This document shows, piece after piece, positions 12,691-29,788 of a stretch of 64,000 nt of DNA. The stretch lies in assembly GCF_016545825.1 (NCBI RefSeq), contig NC_052618.1, positions 58,892,561 through 58,956,560 of the forward strand, given 5' to 3'. This stretch comes from Eucalyptus grandis. Its lineage: Eukaryota > Streptophyta > Magnoliopsida > Myrtales > Myrtaceae. Made by a program: the position numbers and the translations under genes. A model generated the notes under the pieces. It saw nothing but the letters and a program-made list of their open reading frames with translations, ran no database searches and was not told where the DNA came from. Within the stretch, counting starts at the first letter, position 1; each line of letters starts with the position of its first letter.

Positions 12691-13918
12691 TTTCCACATT
12701 TTTAGTCATCGACACGTAGAAAAATCTCTTTAGCTGTCATAATGAGGAGAACAAGTATCTTTGGTAGTTGTTCTCATCATTGGAGTTTATAGCTCCTGAA
12801 TTGTTCTATTCGCTATAATGGATTTTAACAAACAACCAAGCATGTGCTTATAATCGTAGTCAACTCGATGAACATTTGGTACCAATGCCGCATCTTTTAA
12901 TAAATAAATAATGTGGATGCTGCATCATCATCGCTGTAGTGGGTATTGCACTGTTAACTAATAGCGCCATAAAACGCACCACATGTGATGCTTTTTGTCT
13001 TTCCTTTTGTCTTTCCAGCGTATCATAATTTCGAATTTGGGTTCATTGAATCTGGTCCTTCTAAATATTTATGTCTGGTACTCCATTATGATTGATCATT
13101 TTATGGCCAAATGGGGCCCTTGGGCCTAGAGAATGTATATGGATTAATCGAACACGTATGCAGATTGGAAATGCAGTAATCAACGACGAGACGGACCAGC
13201 GTGGGATGTTGGAGTACTTTGCTACGCATGCATTGATATCGGATGAAACAGGGTTTGCGATTCAAAAATATTGTGACTTCTCACCAAATGCCACCAGTCA
13301 AGTAAGCCAGTGCCTCTCGGCCGCGCAGGATGCAAGTAACGACGTTTCTCCCCTCCAAATTTACAACATTTACGCCCCTTTGTGCTTCTCTTCCAACCTC
13401 ACATCTCATCCCAAGAAGACCAACGTGAGCTCAAATCCATCAGCATTTTCTAGTTCCCTCAAACTTTTGCACTTTTGTAGGACAATTTGAATAGCCTCAA
13501 CTCAAATTTACATTGGTCATCCATTTTCGGGTTGCGTTTTTTTTATTCAGATCATGGACTTCGACCCCTCTGTCGACACCTACGTGCATGCGTGCATGAA
13601 TAGAGAAGATGTGCAAGAGGCACTTCATGCTAACGTGACGAAGCTCGATCACGACTGGGAAAATTGCAGCGCCGTTGTTTTGCAGACCTGGGGAGATAGC
13701 CCTTCCACCGTCCTTCCTCTACTCCGGGAGTTCATGTCCAGTGGACTCCGTGTTTGGGTGTTCAGGTGAACAAAAAAACAGAAACAAATACACAGTTCAG
13801 TCATTGAAGTGGGAGTATGTCTAACGAATCTTTGAAAATGCAGCGGCGATACGGATGGAAGAGTGCCAGTGACTTCGACCAAGAGATCTCTTAGCAAGAT
13901 GAAACTCCCGACGGAGAG

Positions 13919-16900
13919 TGTGACATCCCAAAATTTTCAACACTGTCTTCTACTGAATAAATCGGGCATTTCATTGACACGTCTATAGGGTTATTCTCAG
14001 AGCCGATCACTCTCGAGATAACTAGACTAGCTGGGACAATTATTAAGAAATTTTAAGGCATAGACTTGAGAACTCGATCGGGAATCGGCTTCGACCGTGT
14101 CTATCTTTAGAGGCCATTGCGGCGCAGTGTGTAAAATCGATTAGAGATCGAGAGATAGGTCGGTTCGGCGAGATGTGTGGCTAATCGTGGGTGACACCAC
14201 TAAATTAGAAAATTCTCATCTACTAGACGTGGCGATTTTCTTATTGTTTTGGTACCTGTGTAATGCGTAATTGAATCCTCGAGATTTTCACGACAATCAA
14301 GAGTCGCCATTGAGTCGAGTGGATTTATAGTGGCTCAAGAAAATCGACCACGGGTCATTTGCCTTAAAAAGTTCAAAACTACCCGATAGTCTAGGTCACG
14401 CTAAAAACACGCCGAATGAAAATTAACCGCCAATTCGAGTCCGATTTCGAAATTGAAGTTTTGGCATGTCACATAAATTTTAGGAGATCGACTCGCCTCT
14501 CAAAGATTTTCGAAGATTCGGGAAATTTTACGGAAGTTAGGTTCGGACGTCGCGGAAATTTGGCGAGGAAGTTCGATTGGCTAAATTAATGGGAAATGGA
14601 CTTTGAGTTGAGCCATTGTGTGTCGATTTATAGAAAATCATTTGGGATTTTTCACGTCGAAATGACCCCGAGTTGGGAATTTATTGGAGAAATTGAAGCT
14701 CAAATGATGAAATTCGTATGATTGGATGAGGCAGCAATTTTGGACTTTAAAATTTTTTATTTGTGAGTTGATAAGCTTGAAATTGATTGGGGGGAACAAA
14801 GAGGAGTGTATGGTGGACATGTGGGGCCAAAACATTAAATGTATTGGCTAGGATTTCTGATTTTCTTGTCTCCTCTTAGCTGGCTTCTCACGCTCGGCAC
14901 TCCCATCCGCTCATTTTTCCTGCTTTTGTCTTAATATCTCTATCGTGCGAGACAATCCATCCAATCTCTCTCCATCTTCATTTCTTCTCTTCCTCAAACG
15001 AAGCCCACACACTCTGCTCACGCCAACCTTGAGATCTTCAATCAAGCTACTTCTCTCCACTAGTTGCTGTCCCCCGCCAGTCAACTCTCCTCACCGCTGA
15101 AGACTCGAGCAAGCATCCGTGTGGTCTTCTCCAGCTCGTGGCCACCGGAACTACAGCTGCCACGTCCGAAGATCTCTCCCGGTTTCTACCAGCACGCCTC
15201 CACCATCTTTTGTTCCCCAGTCAAACCAGTCGGTTTGTTGATCGCTGCATCATCTCCAACAGCTTCACGTGCCGCGCCGTTGCCTCGTCCAACCCATGCC
15301 CACGAAGCCCAACGCCAGCTCACTTCACGGGTCAACGAAGCAGCTCCATTCTCTCGGTTGTTGACCGCCAAACGTCCACGAAGTTGCTCCATCATCCGCA
15401 CGCCTCTGCCTGCGCCCTACAAAGCAGGGCTCCACGCGTCTTCAGCTTCTGCCGGTTGCTGCCAGATTCGGTCAACCAATGGAGTCACTCCACCGGCTGT
15501 TGACCCAGCGAAGCCACTTGCCGTGTGTCTTCAGTTCGCCGAGGTGCCCCCGTAGCTGCTTCACGCCCACGACGCCAGCTACCGTTCCCTTCCACTAGCA
15601 TCAAAGACCCCAGCTCCTCTCCTTGCTGCTTCTTGGTTCCGCTCATCCACCGAAGACGCCAGGGAGTAGCTCCTTCTTCGCCTGCGTCTTCTTCAGTTCG
15701 TGGATCAGCCGCAACAAGCCAGTCCATCAAGCTTAGCGAAGACCAGGCCCACGGATCCTCCTCCATTTCCATCGCAGCTCATATTGGGCTTTCTTGTTCA
15801 GCCCACAATCATTGGATTCTAGCCCAGCAGTTGGGTCATTTGAAGCCCCCACGACAAGCCAAGTTCGGTCCAAGCTCAGTCAGCCCATCTTTAGTTGTTG
15901 TCCAGTTGAAATTACTCCAGCAGCAGCCCACTTGATTTCAGCCCAATACAACAGCCAGGCCCACCGAATCAGTGGACTCAGCCCAGCAAAGCTCTCAATT
16001 CAGCCAAAGAGAGCTTCAGCTTCAGCCCATTAATTTCAGTCTTGTTTCAAGCCCAGTTCAGCTAGTGCAGTTAGTTCAGTCCAGAAATTCAGCAGGTCCA
16101 GCCCATTCCAGTGCAAGAACAAATCTCAATTGGGCTGAGATTTGTTGGGCGGGCAAGGCCCGGGTCAAGTCCGCCGGTGTCGTCGAAAGTCCGATTTCGG
16201 CCGCCGTCGCGTCGCCGTTGCGGTGATTCGATCTCCGTTTTTAATCAGTGAGTTTTACTTCACTTCAAAAGCTTTATTAGTTTGCTAATTATGCCTTAGG
16301 GTTGGTTAGATTTAATTACATGCACTTAGGTGGTTAGATTAGGTTAGAACATTTAATTTAGTGACTTAAACGATGCATGTTAGGTGGTTAGACCTAGCTA
16401 TTAGCAAGTAGAAATGTTTGGTTATTTATTGAATGCATCTCGGTTTTTCCCCGACCCGTTTCAGGCTCCAATAAGGCAATATAGGCCTAAATTGGATTTT
16501 TAATGTTTATTTATTTATTTTCGAAATTTATTTATTTAATTAATTATTTTTCCGGAAATTCAACCAGGGATGGCCGGTGACCGAATTTCGTGCCGATTGT
16601 CGTGGTGCAGACCGTTTATTTATTTGAGCTCTACGTTGTGTGGAATTGAATTTATTGTGGAATTTTAGGAATTGTCCTAAATTGTTTGTTATTGAATATT
16701 TGATTGGTAATGGCCAAGCATGGGTATATAGCGCCAGATACGTTGATGGGCTATATGGTAGGGAGAATGGTGAGACCAATCGGGTACGATATTATTGGAC
16801 ATACGTGGTTCGGTGATTGGAAGTATCACCGGCGAAAACGGCGCCTTAAAGAACGCACGTAAATGACTTATAGACACACGTGGTTCGGTGGTTATGGGAA

Positions 16901-17805
16901 TATCACTCGGTGAAACGGCGCCTTAAAGAACGCACGATGTTGTCTATAGCCGATGTCACCTTGGCGAAAACGACGCCTTAAAAGGACACGTGGTTCGGTG
17001 ATCAAGGTTATCACATTTGGTGAAAACGGCGCCTTAAAGAACGCACGGTGTCGGTGATCGGTATGTCATTGGCGAAAACGACGCCCGAGAAACACATGTG
17101 ATTTGGTGAATGAGTACACCACTGGGAAATCGTGGTATGAGTGGGAATGACCTAGAAAGGGTCTGGCTAACATGTAATCGACTTAGTCGATTGATCAATG
17201 CTTGATCGAATGTCGTGAATTGTTTGAATACTTGTGTTTTAACCTTGAATTGCAGGTTGGAACCGAGGCCAAGGTAAGTCCTCGACTCGTGTTGTGCTTG
17301 GCAACCGTATGGCGTATTAGTTTATTAATCGAGTCTTAGTGGGTAGGACTCGCTGAGACGTGGTCTCATTGGTTATTGAATAACCATTTCAGGACCCTGA
17401 GGAAGAAAAGCTGAGGAGGAAGAACCTGAAGGGGAGAAAGTATTTTGAAGTAGAAGAAGATCCAGAGAGGGATCTTGAATATAACCCAGATGTAGATTGA
17501 GATCCCATCCCTTTTGTAAACCCTGTCTCAGTATAGATAGGTGTGAGACAAGTATGTTATGAATAGTATTGTAATATGCTATGAGTTGAGTTGTTAATGA
17601 AAGTGTGGTTATGAATTTTCAATATGAAAAATATGGCCTACTTTCCTATCCCATTGTTTTATTGTCTGGGGATTTATAATTGCTTCCGCATGTGCTTAAC
17701 CATTTGGGAAAAAGAAAGGGTCGGCGATACATAGTCCTGGGATATCGCATTCTAAAATCGACCAAGTAGAAGGATGTGCGCGCGTCCGAGGATCGGGGCG
17801 TGACA
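13919..17805 (+). mobile_element. Solo LTR, family A copy 1 (Gypsy, Tekay/Del-like), inside SCPL1 exon 6
   Basis: It runs from TGTGACATCCC to GGGGCGTGACA, 3887 bp, flanked by the 5-bp duplication GAGAG (13914-13918 and 17806-17810). Removing the element and one duplication restores an exon 6 of 106 bp, exactly the length in SCPL2 and SCPL3. No internal domain is present, so it is a solo LTR. The terminal sequences resemble long LTRs of Tekay/Del chromoviruses, which is recognition rather than a search result. Open frames inside it (for example 15064-15555) have no known domain. Confidence 0.88.
16790..17110. repeat. Subrepeats within family A LTR copy 1
   Basis: Several degenerate units share CACGTGGTTCGGTGAT, then TATCACC, then GGCGAAAACGGCGCCTTAAA and GAACGCACG. 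Unit length varies from roughly 60 to 80 bp. The equivalent position in the other two copies holds different subrepeats. Confidence 0.7.
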
Positions 17806-18075
17806 GAGAGTCCATGGCGTCCTTGGTTCCTTGGGGGCGAGGTGAGGCGGCTCAATTGTTTCCATACCTATTTTAGAGTAAACCGACTCAATTTGAAAAG
17901 TAAACCGCACCGTCTTTGACGCATGTAGGTCGGAGGGTACGTGGAAGTGTACAAGGGAGACTTGACGTTTGTGACGGTGCGAGGATCGGGGCATCAGGTG
18001 CCGAGCTATCAGCCCAAGAGAGCTCTCTCTCTCATCTCTCACTTCCTTGCTGGCTCTCTACTCCCATTCAAATAG

Positions 18076-18491
18076 ATCCTTCAACTGCTTGAAGATGATG
18101 TATTAATGCCTGAGGACTCACTTTTCTCTCCATTTTCTATTTCTTTCTCTGGTAATTCATAGGGCTCACATGTAATTCCTTAGTTATTTAGGAATTCGAG
18201 AACTTCATGTTTCACTTTTTTCAAAGATATTGATGCGGAGAGAAATGTGTAAGCAGAGAAAATTTGTGAAAATATTGAGATGCATGCATAAGTTGTGTTA
18301 GAAAAGTCTCACATTAGAGATATGTTATGATGTAAAACACTTGATATATTTTGGTGAGTTAATAACTTATTGGCTTAAGTGTTTTAGTAGAGCTAGGTTC
18401 AACTGAATATGTTGACGAGTTCAAATTTAAACTGTCTCTTATTGGTCTTCCCTGTGAAGCTATTAGGCTTCATGCTCCCAACGAATTAATT
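18076..18491. other. SCPL1 3' flank
   Basis: This is sequence downstream of the SCPL1 stop codon. The first 200 bp or so are clearly related to the 3' flanks of SCPL2 (29789 onward) and SCPL3 (49703 onward), including TTAGGAATTCGAGAACTTCA and the block containing GATATTGATGCGGAG. It probably includes the ancestral 3' untranslated region. Confidence 0.5.
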
Positions 18492-19460
18492 GTTAGGAAT
18501 CAGAAAGTGAAAAATCATGAAACCACACTAGGCAATATCTTTACTATCGGTATTAAGATTCAGGGTTATAATTACATAAGATATTGCCTTAATATATGGC
18601 ATAAGTCTATGGTGTACAAGTTATAACAAAAATTGCATGTATACCATTAGCAACAATATTTTCTTCTTTGCCTTTTCATGAAAATTACATGTATGTTATT
18701 AATAGTTAAAAGCTTCTCTACTCTAATATTACTTTCCTAGAGGACTCCACACTTCTATCAATTTCCCACTTGGAGACTGATATTAAAAACAACAATAGGC
18801 TTTTAGTCTTCCCTTGTCTTTATAAGCCAAATTGTCCTAGTGTAATGGCCTCTTCATCGGTAACCATGGAAACTAGCTAAGATAATTCACATCCTAAGTT
18901 TTTCGGCGGTGACAACCTTGGTTATTATATTTGCTAGATTTTTTGCACAAAGAATTTTCTTCAACAACAGTGTCCTATCATTAATCAGCTAAAGAATGTG
19001 AAGATATTTTAGCTCAATATGCTTTGTCCTTGAATGAAATACCGGATTCTTTACTAGAAAAATAACACTCTAATTGTCACTGAAATTAAGATTGCTATCT
19101 TGCAGGGAATTCTTCAAACAAATCATCTTTGATATCAGCTGTTAGGAACAAGACTGGTTAAAGAGAAAAAAATAGGGAAGAAGACACACAAAGTTTTACT
19201 TGAAAAACCTTTTCAAAATCAGAAATTGGAAAAACCATAATTCTGCATTAGGTAATCTCTTCACTATTAGTATCAAATTTCTAAGTTACAACGAAAAAAG
19301 ATATTATCACAATATATAGCAGAAGTTTTAAGGTAGACAAGTTATAGTAGACAATTACATGTATGTCATTAGCAGTAGTACTTTATTATTTGTTTTAACA
19401 TGAAAATTTTATGTATGCCATTAGCAGTTAAAAGCTTCTTTGCTTTAATATTATTTTTTT
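18492..19460 (+). repeat. Diverged direct repeat pair, possibly a decayed small LTR element
   Basis: About 240 bp at 18494-18735 recurs at 19217-19455 in direct orientation (AATCAGAAAGTG and AATCAGAAATTG starts; both end near GTTAAAAGCTTCT), preceded by TGTTAGGAA. Between them at 18845 a broken frame starts MASSSVTMETS, then a stop, then HPKFFGGDNLGYY, reminiscent of the start of a Copia gag. The LTR interpretation is tentative. Confidence 0.4.
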
Positions 19461-20599
19461 CTATCATAGTTCCCAACTCCATTGGGAGAGGGGAACACAA
19501 AGAAAGAATTGAACTTGTTTGTTCTTTAGGGCTCAAACATGACGATGTTTAATTTAATTGGATAAGTATTAGCAACGATTATGCACCAACAGTCCATGGA
19601 ATATGTCGTTAACATCTAGCCTAATTGACTAAAAATATCAAGATCCGTGAAGCTCACAGTGAGTCTCACGGTACAAAGTAAATAGTTCAATATAGTTCAT
19701 TGGTATTACATCATGTGTATAAATGAGTTCAAGACAATGGTAAAGGATTCACTTTTGAAAAAAAAAAAAAAAATTGCGGCCAAATGTATTCACCTCATAT
19801 ACTGACCGGAATTCCTTCTGACTAGGTCTCTCCCATGAACATAGTTACACAAATTAACACATGCAAATAGACCCAGTATTATATATTTGGCTATCACAAA
19901 ATGAGATAATTAAAACCCATTTAAAAGTTACACGTGGTATATGATATCAAGCGAAGCAGCAGTCGACAGAGCAGAACTTAAATGGATTTGTGAAAACCAA
20001 CACCAAATTGTACGCATTTGTTTTAAGTTAAATCTATATGACTTTATTAATATTTTTTGGCAGCCACTATTTCCACCCTATTTAATGCTAAAACCAGTCA
20101 TTAGTACGCAGATGACCAAAATACCCTTCAATTAATTTTTTACTTTTCAACTTTTCATTATTTTTTCCTGGCCGAGTCTCTCTTTTATTAAGTTAATGCT
20201 TTTGATACAACGTGCTTGTTGCCAAATCAAAATGAGCAAAGAGGTACGCAAGAGAAGATTACATTGATTTTGTTGTCTCCTTAAATAATTATCAGACTCT
20301 CTTTAATCCTTGAAATTTCAAACGGACTGGTCCCTGTCCCTAGCTTTCACACACCGTGCACAAGTCACTTATTGGCCACTCGCCTCCAAAGTCGCAGCAC
20401 GACATCCCACTCCTTCCTCAGCCCTTGCCACCACTCCTCCCTGCCTCCAGCTCGAAGCCCGTGTCACTGCAAACTGGACTCAAGAGCTCATTCGAATTCC
20501 CCAAATCAGATCAGGAGCTTTTGTGGGCTCGGATCAATACAGATTTGAGGTCATGGCCATTGCTAAGGATGGGGCCGAGAGGGCGCGAGAGATGGAGCG

Positions 20600-20641
<42 letters not shown>

Positions 20642-21597
20642 AGACAAACAAAGAGAAAGAGGGGCGTGAGTAAGGACAGGGTGCCAGAGGTTGAATCAAG
20701 AGGTGGTCGTGCGGTGGCCTGCGATGGTCTCATCGGAGGTGACTTCAATGGCAAGTGACATTCTCTCTTATGCACCTCTCTATTCATCTCGGTGGAGCAA
20801 AGAAGAAAGTACATTCAAGTTGAAGCAAAAGCGTCAACTTACTGAAGGAGAGAGAGTGAAATCCGACCGTGAGGAGACAGAGAGAATAGTTTAAAAGTTT
20901 GAATTTTTAATTTGAATGTAATTTAGTCAATTATTTACATAGGGGTCATTTAGTAATAAAGGAGTGTAAATTAGTAGCTGCCTTTTCTTTTTTTCCACCT
21001 TATCCGATTTTGTTAATTCTCAATTTTCTTTTGCATATGTTGGTTCATAAAAAACTGATCTTTGAGGAATGAGGATATTTTTTGAAGAAACGAGGAAAGA
21101 CTAGACCTGTTGCAAAATGTGATATTTCCGAAAAAAAAAAAATTCCAAAAAGTCATTTTTCATGAAAATGACAATATTCTTCAATGTTTAACTAAAATCT
21201 AAAAATAAATAGGAAAATATTTTTCGCCATTTATATGAAAAATCTTATTTGATTTTCTAGTGAAAAATATCAAAAAAATTAAATTTTTAATTATTTTTGC
21301 TTTTCTTTTTTCTTAGTACTTAGTTGCTTGCCAGCCATGCGACAACCACCGGTTGGTCACAGACGAGGGATGAGCTTGCCCAAGGTTGGGAGGCTCGACC
21401 TCGCCAGATAAGATTTAGAAAGATTTCATATTACCAATGTTCCACAGGTGAGGGATGAGCTCTCCCAACTTATTCCAAATGTTATTAATGCCACTTCTTC
21501 AAATAAGAGTTAGTAAACTAAGACTAGCTATAGTACATAACTTAAAAAAATAAAAGTTGGCTAATTGCACAAAAAAAGATTGGTAATTTCATATACA
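19461..21597. other. Intergenic region, no convincing gene
   Basis: Mostly AT-rich. The frames at 20310-20673 are driven by a (GA)n tract and match nothing I recognise. 20990-21130 is related to the SCPL promoter-distal sequence at 50165-50290 and 30270-30310, for example TTTGAGGAATGAGGATA. It therefore belongs to the duplicated SCPL unit and preserves the empty site of the solo LTR at 50267. 21490-21597 matches 44110-44180. Confidence 0.5.
20604..20639. repeat. (GA)n microsatellite
   Basis: Perfect GA dinucleotide run of about 18 units. Confidence 0.95.
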
Positions 21598-21907
21598 AGG
21601 TGTGTCACACCCCGATCCTCCGAGCACATGCCCATCCCCACCTTGGTCGATTAAAAGTGACGTCATAAGATGCATCGCCGACTCTTTTATTTTAATACAC
21701 ATGCGGAAATATATAAATATAAATCCTCAGACAATGAAACAATGTGATAGGAAAGTAGGGCCATAAAATTTCAAACCACATAACCACGCTTATATACAAA
21801 CATACATAGTAGGCTATGTCATATATTATACAAGTTGGTCTAGGTATATAAAAACATATACACCACAACATGTTCTCAAACAAGGGGCGAGGGTCTAACA
21901 ACCACAA

Positions 21908-22324
21908 CTATTCATCATCACTAAATTCTTCTTGCTCCACCGCTTCATTCTCAGCGATCTCCCCTTCTTCCTCGCTCCAGTTGGCGGCCTTGGTTGAGTA
22001 CATCGAAGAGTCAAAATCGCCTTCGAGTTTGGGATCCTTGGCATTCACTACTAATCCATATGTTGTGCCCTTCTCGAGCGCAACCTCCAAAACATACCGA
22101 GGTACATCAAATTTCGACACAGGACCCTCCCTTCGCCCGTCATGATAGTAACAATACCATGACCAGTACCTATGAGGCACCTTTTTGAGTTCACCCTCGT
22201 TGACCCACACGGTGGATATTATCATTACACACTCCAATCCTTCAGGGTGAGGGTGTATCGGAATATGATAACCTACTTCTGTGATTTCCTCCGGTATACC
22301 AAAATGCACGGGAGGTGTTGCCAT
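21908..22324 (-). CDS. Uncharacterised 138-codon open frame within the solo LTR
   Basis: It starts MATPPVHFGIPEEITEVGY and ends in a strongly acidic tail (EEEGEIAENEAVEQEEFSDDE region). The middle has an aromatic-rich stretch with WSWYCYYHD. I recognise no family and see no signal peptide or membrane segment. It is in sense orientation to the LTR, begins eight bases after a splice-acceptor-like CATTTCAG, and has an in-frame TAG directly before its ATG. In LTR copy 1 the same position (17391-17500) follows a similar CATTTCAG and has a short open frame ending in acidic residues. It could be a remnant of an LTR-encoded or captured exon, or chance. Coding is unproven. Confidence 0.3.
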   Translation of the reverse strand: MATPPVHFGIPEEITEVGYHIPIHPHPEGLECVMIISTVWVNEGELKKVPHRYWSWYCYYHDGRREGPVSKFDVPRYVLEVALEKGTTYGLVVNAKDPKLEGDFDSSMYSTKAANWSEEEGEIAENEAVEQEEFSDDE

Positions 22325-22599
22325 CTAGGAACCTGAAATGTTGTCCCACGATAGGGTAAGACTACGTCTCGACAAGCTCTACCCCCCAAGACTCGATTAG
22401 GAAGCCAATACACCCTAAAGGTTGCCTAAGCACATCATGGGTTATAGGACTTACCTTAGCCTCAATTCCATCCTGCAAATCAGTATATTTCAAATATACA
22501 CAAATCACATCAATTCACCCAATTAGATCGAATATCAATCAATCGACTCAATTGATTACATGTCACCACGACCTTTTCCTGGTCGATGCATTTAATACT

Positions 22600-22885
22600 A
22601 TCTATAAAGTCCTATTAATTCAGGACTACTCACCCAAAACTGAAAATAGATAGTATAGTTTGTCCAAAATTGATAATATAGTATACTATATATATGCTCA
22701 CCCAAAGCTAATAGATTAGAGCCTTCATACCATCGTAGTATACTATATATGCTCGTCCAAAACTAATAATAAGGTATATTGCTCACCCAAAACTGGCATA
22801 TCACTCGTGAGCTAATATAGTATACTGGTATACTGCTCACCAAAAGCTGACATATTGTCCGTAGGTCAATATAATATACCACTCC
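22600..22885. repeat. Subrepeats within family A LTR copy 2
   Basis: AT-rich degenerate units share GTATACTATATATGCTC followed by ACCCAAAACT, with period roughly 45-70 bp. They occupy the same LTR position as the unrelated GC-richer subrepeats of copy 1. Confidence 0.6.
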
Positions 22886-24965
22886 AACCATATAGTCCAT
22901 TCATCATTTTTATCATACCCGATAAAAATAGCCATGTGTGGATATACGGTCGGCCTTAACCAAAATACCATAATTTCACTTCCATAAATCCCACCATTTT
23001 ATATGATCCACCAAAATATTTTTGGTGTTATAAACTAATGCTTGGTTAATTTCCAATCAATTGCTAAAATAATTAATTTAGGAATAAAATCCTATAATCA
23101 CAATTAAATCAATTCAGCATAAATTACAGCTCAAATAAATAAACAGACTACACTTTGTAATAATCGCATAAAATTCCGATTAGTCAGCTATCTCAGCCTA
23201 ATTTTAGGAAAATAAATAAATAATTAAATAATTACGAAAAATATTAAATAAATGCAATAAATCCAATTTAGGCCCGTAATGCCTAATTGGATGCCGAAAT
23301 AGACTTGAAAAAATTCCAAGATTTGTTCAATAAATAATAGCACAAGTTTACTTGCTAATGTCGCTAACTAACCACCTAACATGCATCAACAGATAATTAA
23401 ATTAACTAATCTAATATAATCTATCCACCTACATGCTTAATAAATCTAATCAACCCATAAGCATAATTAATCGACTAAGCAGGGATTAGTAAGTTCAACT
23501 CACTTGATTCGAGATCCATCCAATTCAAAACGTCGAGAGCGCAACGGGGACCAACTTTCTCCAAAGCGGGCCAAACTTTCGAGGCCTAGAACCACCTCAA
23601 AATGGGCCTTGAAGCTGATGGAGTACCCACTTCCTCAGCCTCTGTTTGCTACTGTAAACAAAGAAAACAAAGGTTGAACAAGACAAGTAAGACCGGTGAA
23701 AGCAACGGCAAGGTCGAGCGGCCAACAACATGGGCTCACGGTGGCTTGAGATGATCATGACATCTCCTAGGTCGCACGGATAGAGGTAGAGACACGACTG
23801 GGACGGCAAGAGGGCGAGATGGCCAGGCGCAAGCGGACGGCGGTGTCGCATGCAGTCGTGAGCGGTCCTGGCTCCGGTGGTGGCTATGACGGTGTGAGGG
23901 GTTGCTCCAGTGGTCTCTTGGCCTGTTGGTCTCGAAAAGTTCCTAGGGAGAGAGAGAGGGAATGCTAGCCGGTTGTCTTGAGGGAGAAAGAGGAAGAGAG
24001 AGAGAACCATGGGGCCACATGCCTTGTTTTTCCACAAAATTGCCCCCTTGACTCTACCTCAGCCACAGCTGGTCTCCATGGCCCTCATTTAGCCAACAAT
24101 ACTCATCCTTGGACACTTGAAATGGTCCAAAACCATAGGCAAAGGGGGGAGTTACGAATTTCACATGAGTTGGCTTCAATTGGACACTTATCGGTTCTCA
24201 AATCAATTCAGTTCGACCTCAATAAATCCCATTGTCGAGTCCTCGATCAAATCAATATTTTTCCTCACTCATACAACCCACTTGCTTCCTAATTTTGTGA
24301 TAAAAAACAATCCATGCATTTTTTTGAACAAAACTGCTCTATGCCGACTTTTTCCTAAAAAGTCTCGGTTTGCAGAAAAATATTTTGAGACTAAGTCGAC
24401 GCTCCTAGATTTATTGTGACATGACAGAATCTCGGATTCAAATTTGCGATTAAATTTACTCAAGTGCGTTTTTAGCGTGACCTAGGCTACTAGGTAGGTT
24501 TCTAAAATTTATAGTGCAAATGACCGGTGGTCGATTTTCTTCGAGTCACAATGAACCCACTCGACACATTGGCGACTCTCGGTTGTCATAAAAATCTCGA
24601 GAATTCAAATACGGATACATGGTACCAAAACGAAAGAACAATCAGTCTAGTGCCGAGTCACGAGAATTTTCCAATTTAGTGGTGTCACCCACGATAAACC
24701 ACACACCTCATTCAAGTTGACTTATCTCTGATCTCAAAGTGATTTTTAACTGTGCCGTAATGACCTCTAAAGATGAGCACGGTCGAGAAGCCGATTCCTG
24801 ATCGAATTCTCAAGTCTATGGCATTAAAATTATTTAATGACTTCCCTGAATAGTCTAGTTATCTTAAGAGTGATCAGGTTTGAGAACAACTCTATAGGCG
24901 CGTCGATGAAATGCCCAATTTATTCAATAGAAAACTGGATTGAAAATTTGGGATGTCACAAGGTG

Positions 24966-25802
24966 ATACTTTTAAATTGTTGATGAACAAGGTATATAAT
25001 ATTGGAAGAGGATCAAAGGAATTTAGAATAATGAAAATTAAACGTTGAAAAATAACGAAAAATAATGATAATATATAAATAACTTTTATCGTTTTATGCT
25101 AAACAAAGAATAATGAGCATTATCAGATGGTTTTGGCAATATAACTAGCAAGATTTTATTTTCCATCATATTTTTATCAGTTGATTAAATAATTTATTCT
25201 TAATTACCTTGATGAGTAATTTTTCACTCAAACCAAATACTCAAGTAGTCTGCATTTAATGGTTATCAAAAGCACTGACAATTTAACTTTAAATACGTAA
25301 TATGATCAAAGGAAAAAAAAAATGTAACAAAAGGAAGCTATTGAATAATATCTTGCCATTTATGTCACTCCATTGTTCACATGGTAACACATTTACCTCA
25401 TGTATCTACTAATTGTAGAGATATATCATCAGTATTAAGCCACGACATCCATGTCTAGTAACAAATCGTATATTATACTCAATTAAATTCAATTCAATTA
25501 AAGTTTAGGTGTAATAAGCAGCATGTCTTCCTGTAAGAGCAAACATTATCTATATCGGAGTGACGGGGCACAGCCTGATTCCGAAAATGTGAAAAGACCT
25601 TCCTTATATTGCCTAGATCTAATCAAGCTTATCCAGGCAGTTAAGTCTTTCCCGTTCTATCAAAATTGCCATATTCTCTTTCTTCCGATTATCTATAGAT
25701 ACAGCTAATTCGAATGCAATTCAACATATCAAAACCACCATTAAAACTCTCTTACTCTCGCTCTCTAGTGGCTCAAAGAGGAAGAAGCCGAGAGCAGAGA
25801 GA
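24966..25802 (+). promoter_or_regulatory. SCPL2 upstream region
   Basis: This stretch is collinear with 44195-45011 upstream of SCPL3, so it belongs to the duplicated unit. It ends with the CT-rich leader found before every SCPL copy here (CTCTCTAGTGGCTCAAAGAG just before the start codon). No unambiguous TATA box was identified; TATCTATAGATACAG near 25690 is only a candidate. Confidence 0.45.

Positions 25803-29788
<3,986 letters not shown>

Larger units (their letters stand above)
21603..24960 (-). mobile_element. Solo LTR, family A copy 2, upstream of SCPL2
   Basis: On the minus strand it runs from TGTGACATCCC (24960) to GTGTGACA (21603), 3358 bp, with the 5-bp duplication AGGTG at 21598-21602 and 24961-24965. 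The SCPL3 upstream region has the uninterrupted site at 44169-44200 (CATATACAAGGTGATACTTT), proving the insertion happened after or outside the duplication that made SCPL3. It has no internal coding region; one 138-codon frame lies near its 3' end (see 21908-22324). Confidence 0.9.

Noticed and set aside
15064..16226. Open frames of 80-160 codons
   Set aside because: They lie within the family A solo LTR, overlap in different frames, and have no domain or conserved counterpart in the other copies.
20310..20673. Frames of 105-119 codons ending in alternating Arg-Glu
   Set aside because: The C-terminal half is the (GA)n microsatellite; no splice context or homologue is recognised.
23597..24037. 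146-codon minus-strand frame
   Set aside because: It falls in the solo LTR at 21603-24960, with low complexity and no recognisable motif; unlike 21908-22324 it has no parallel in copy 1.
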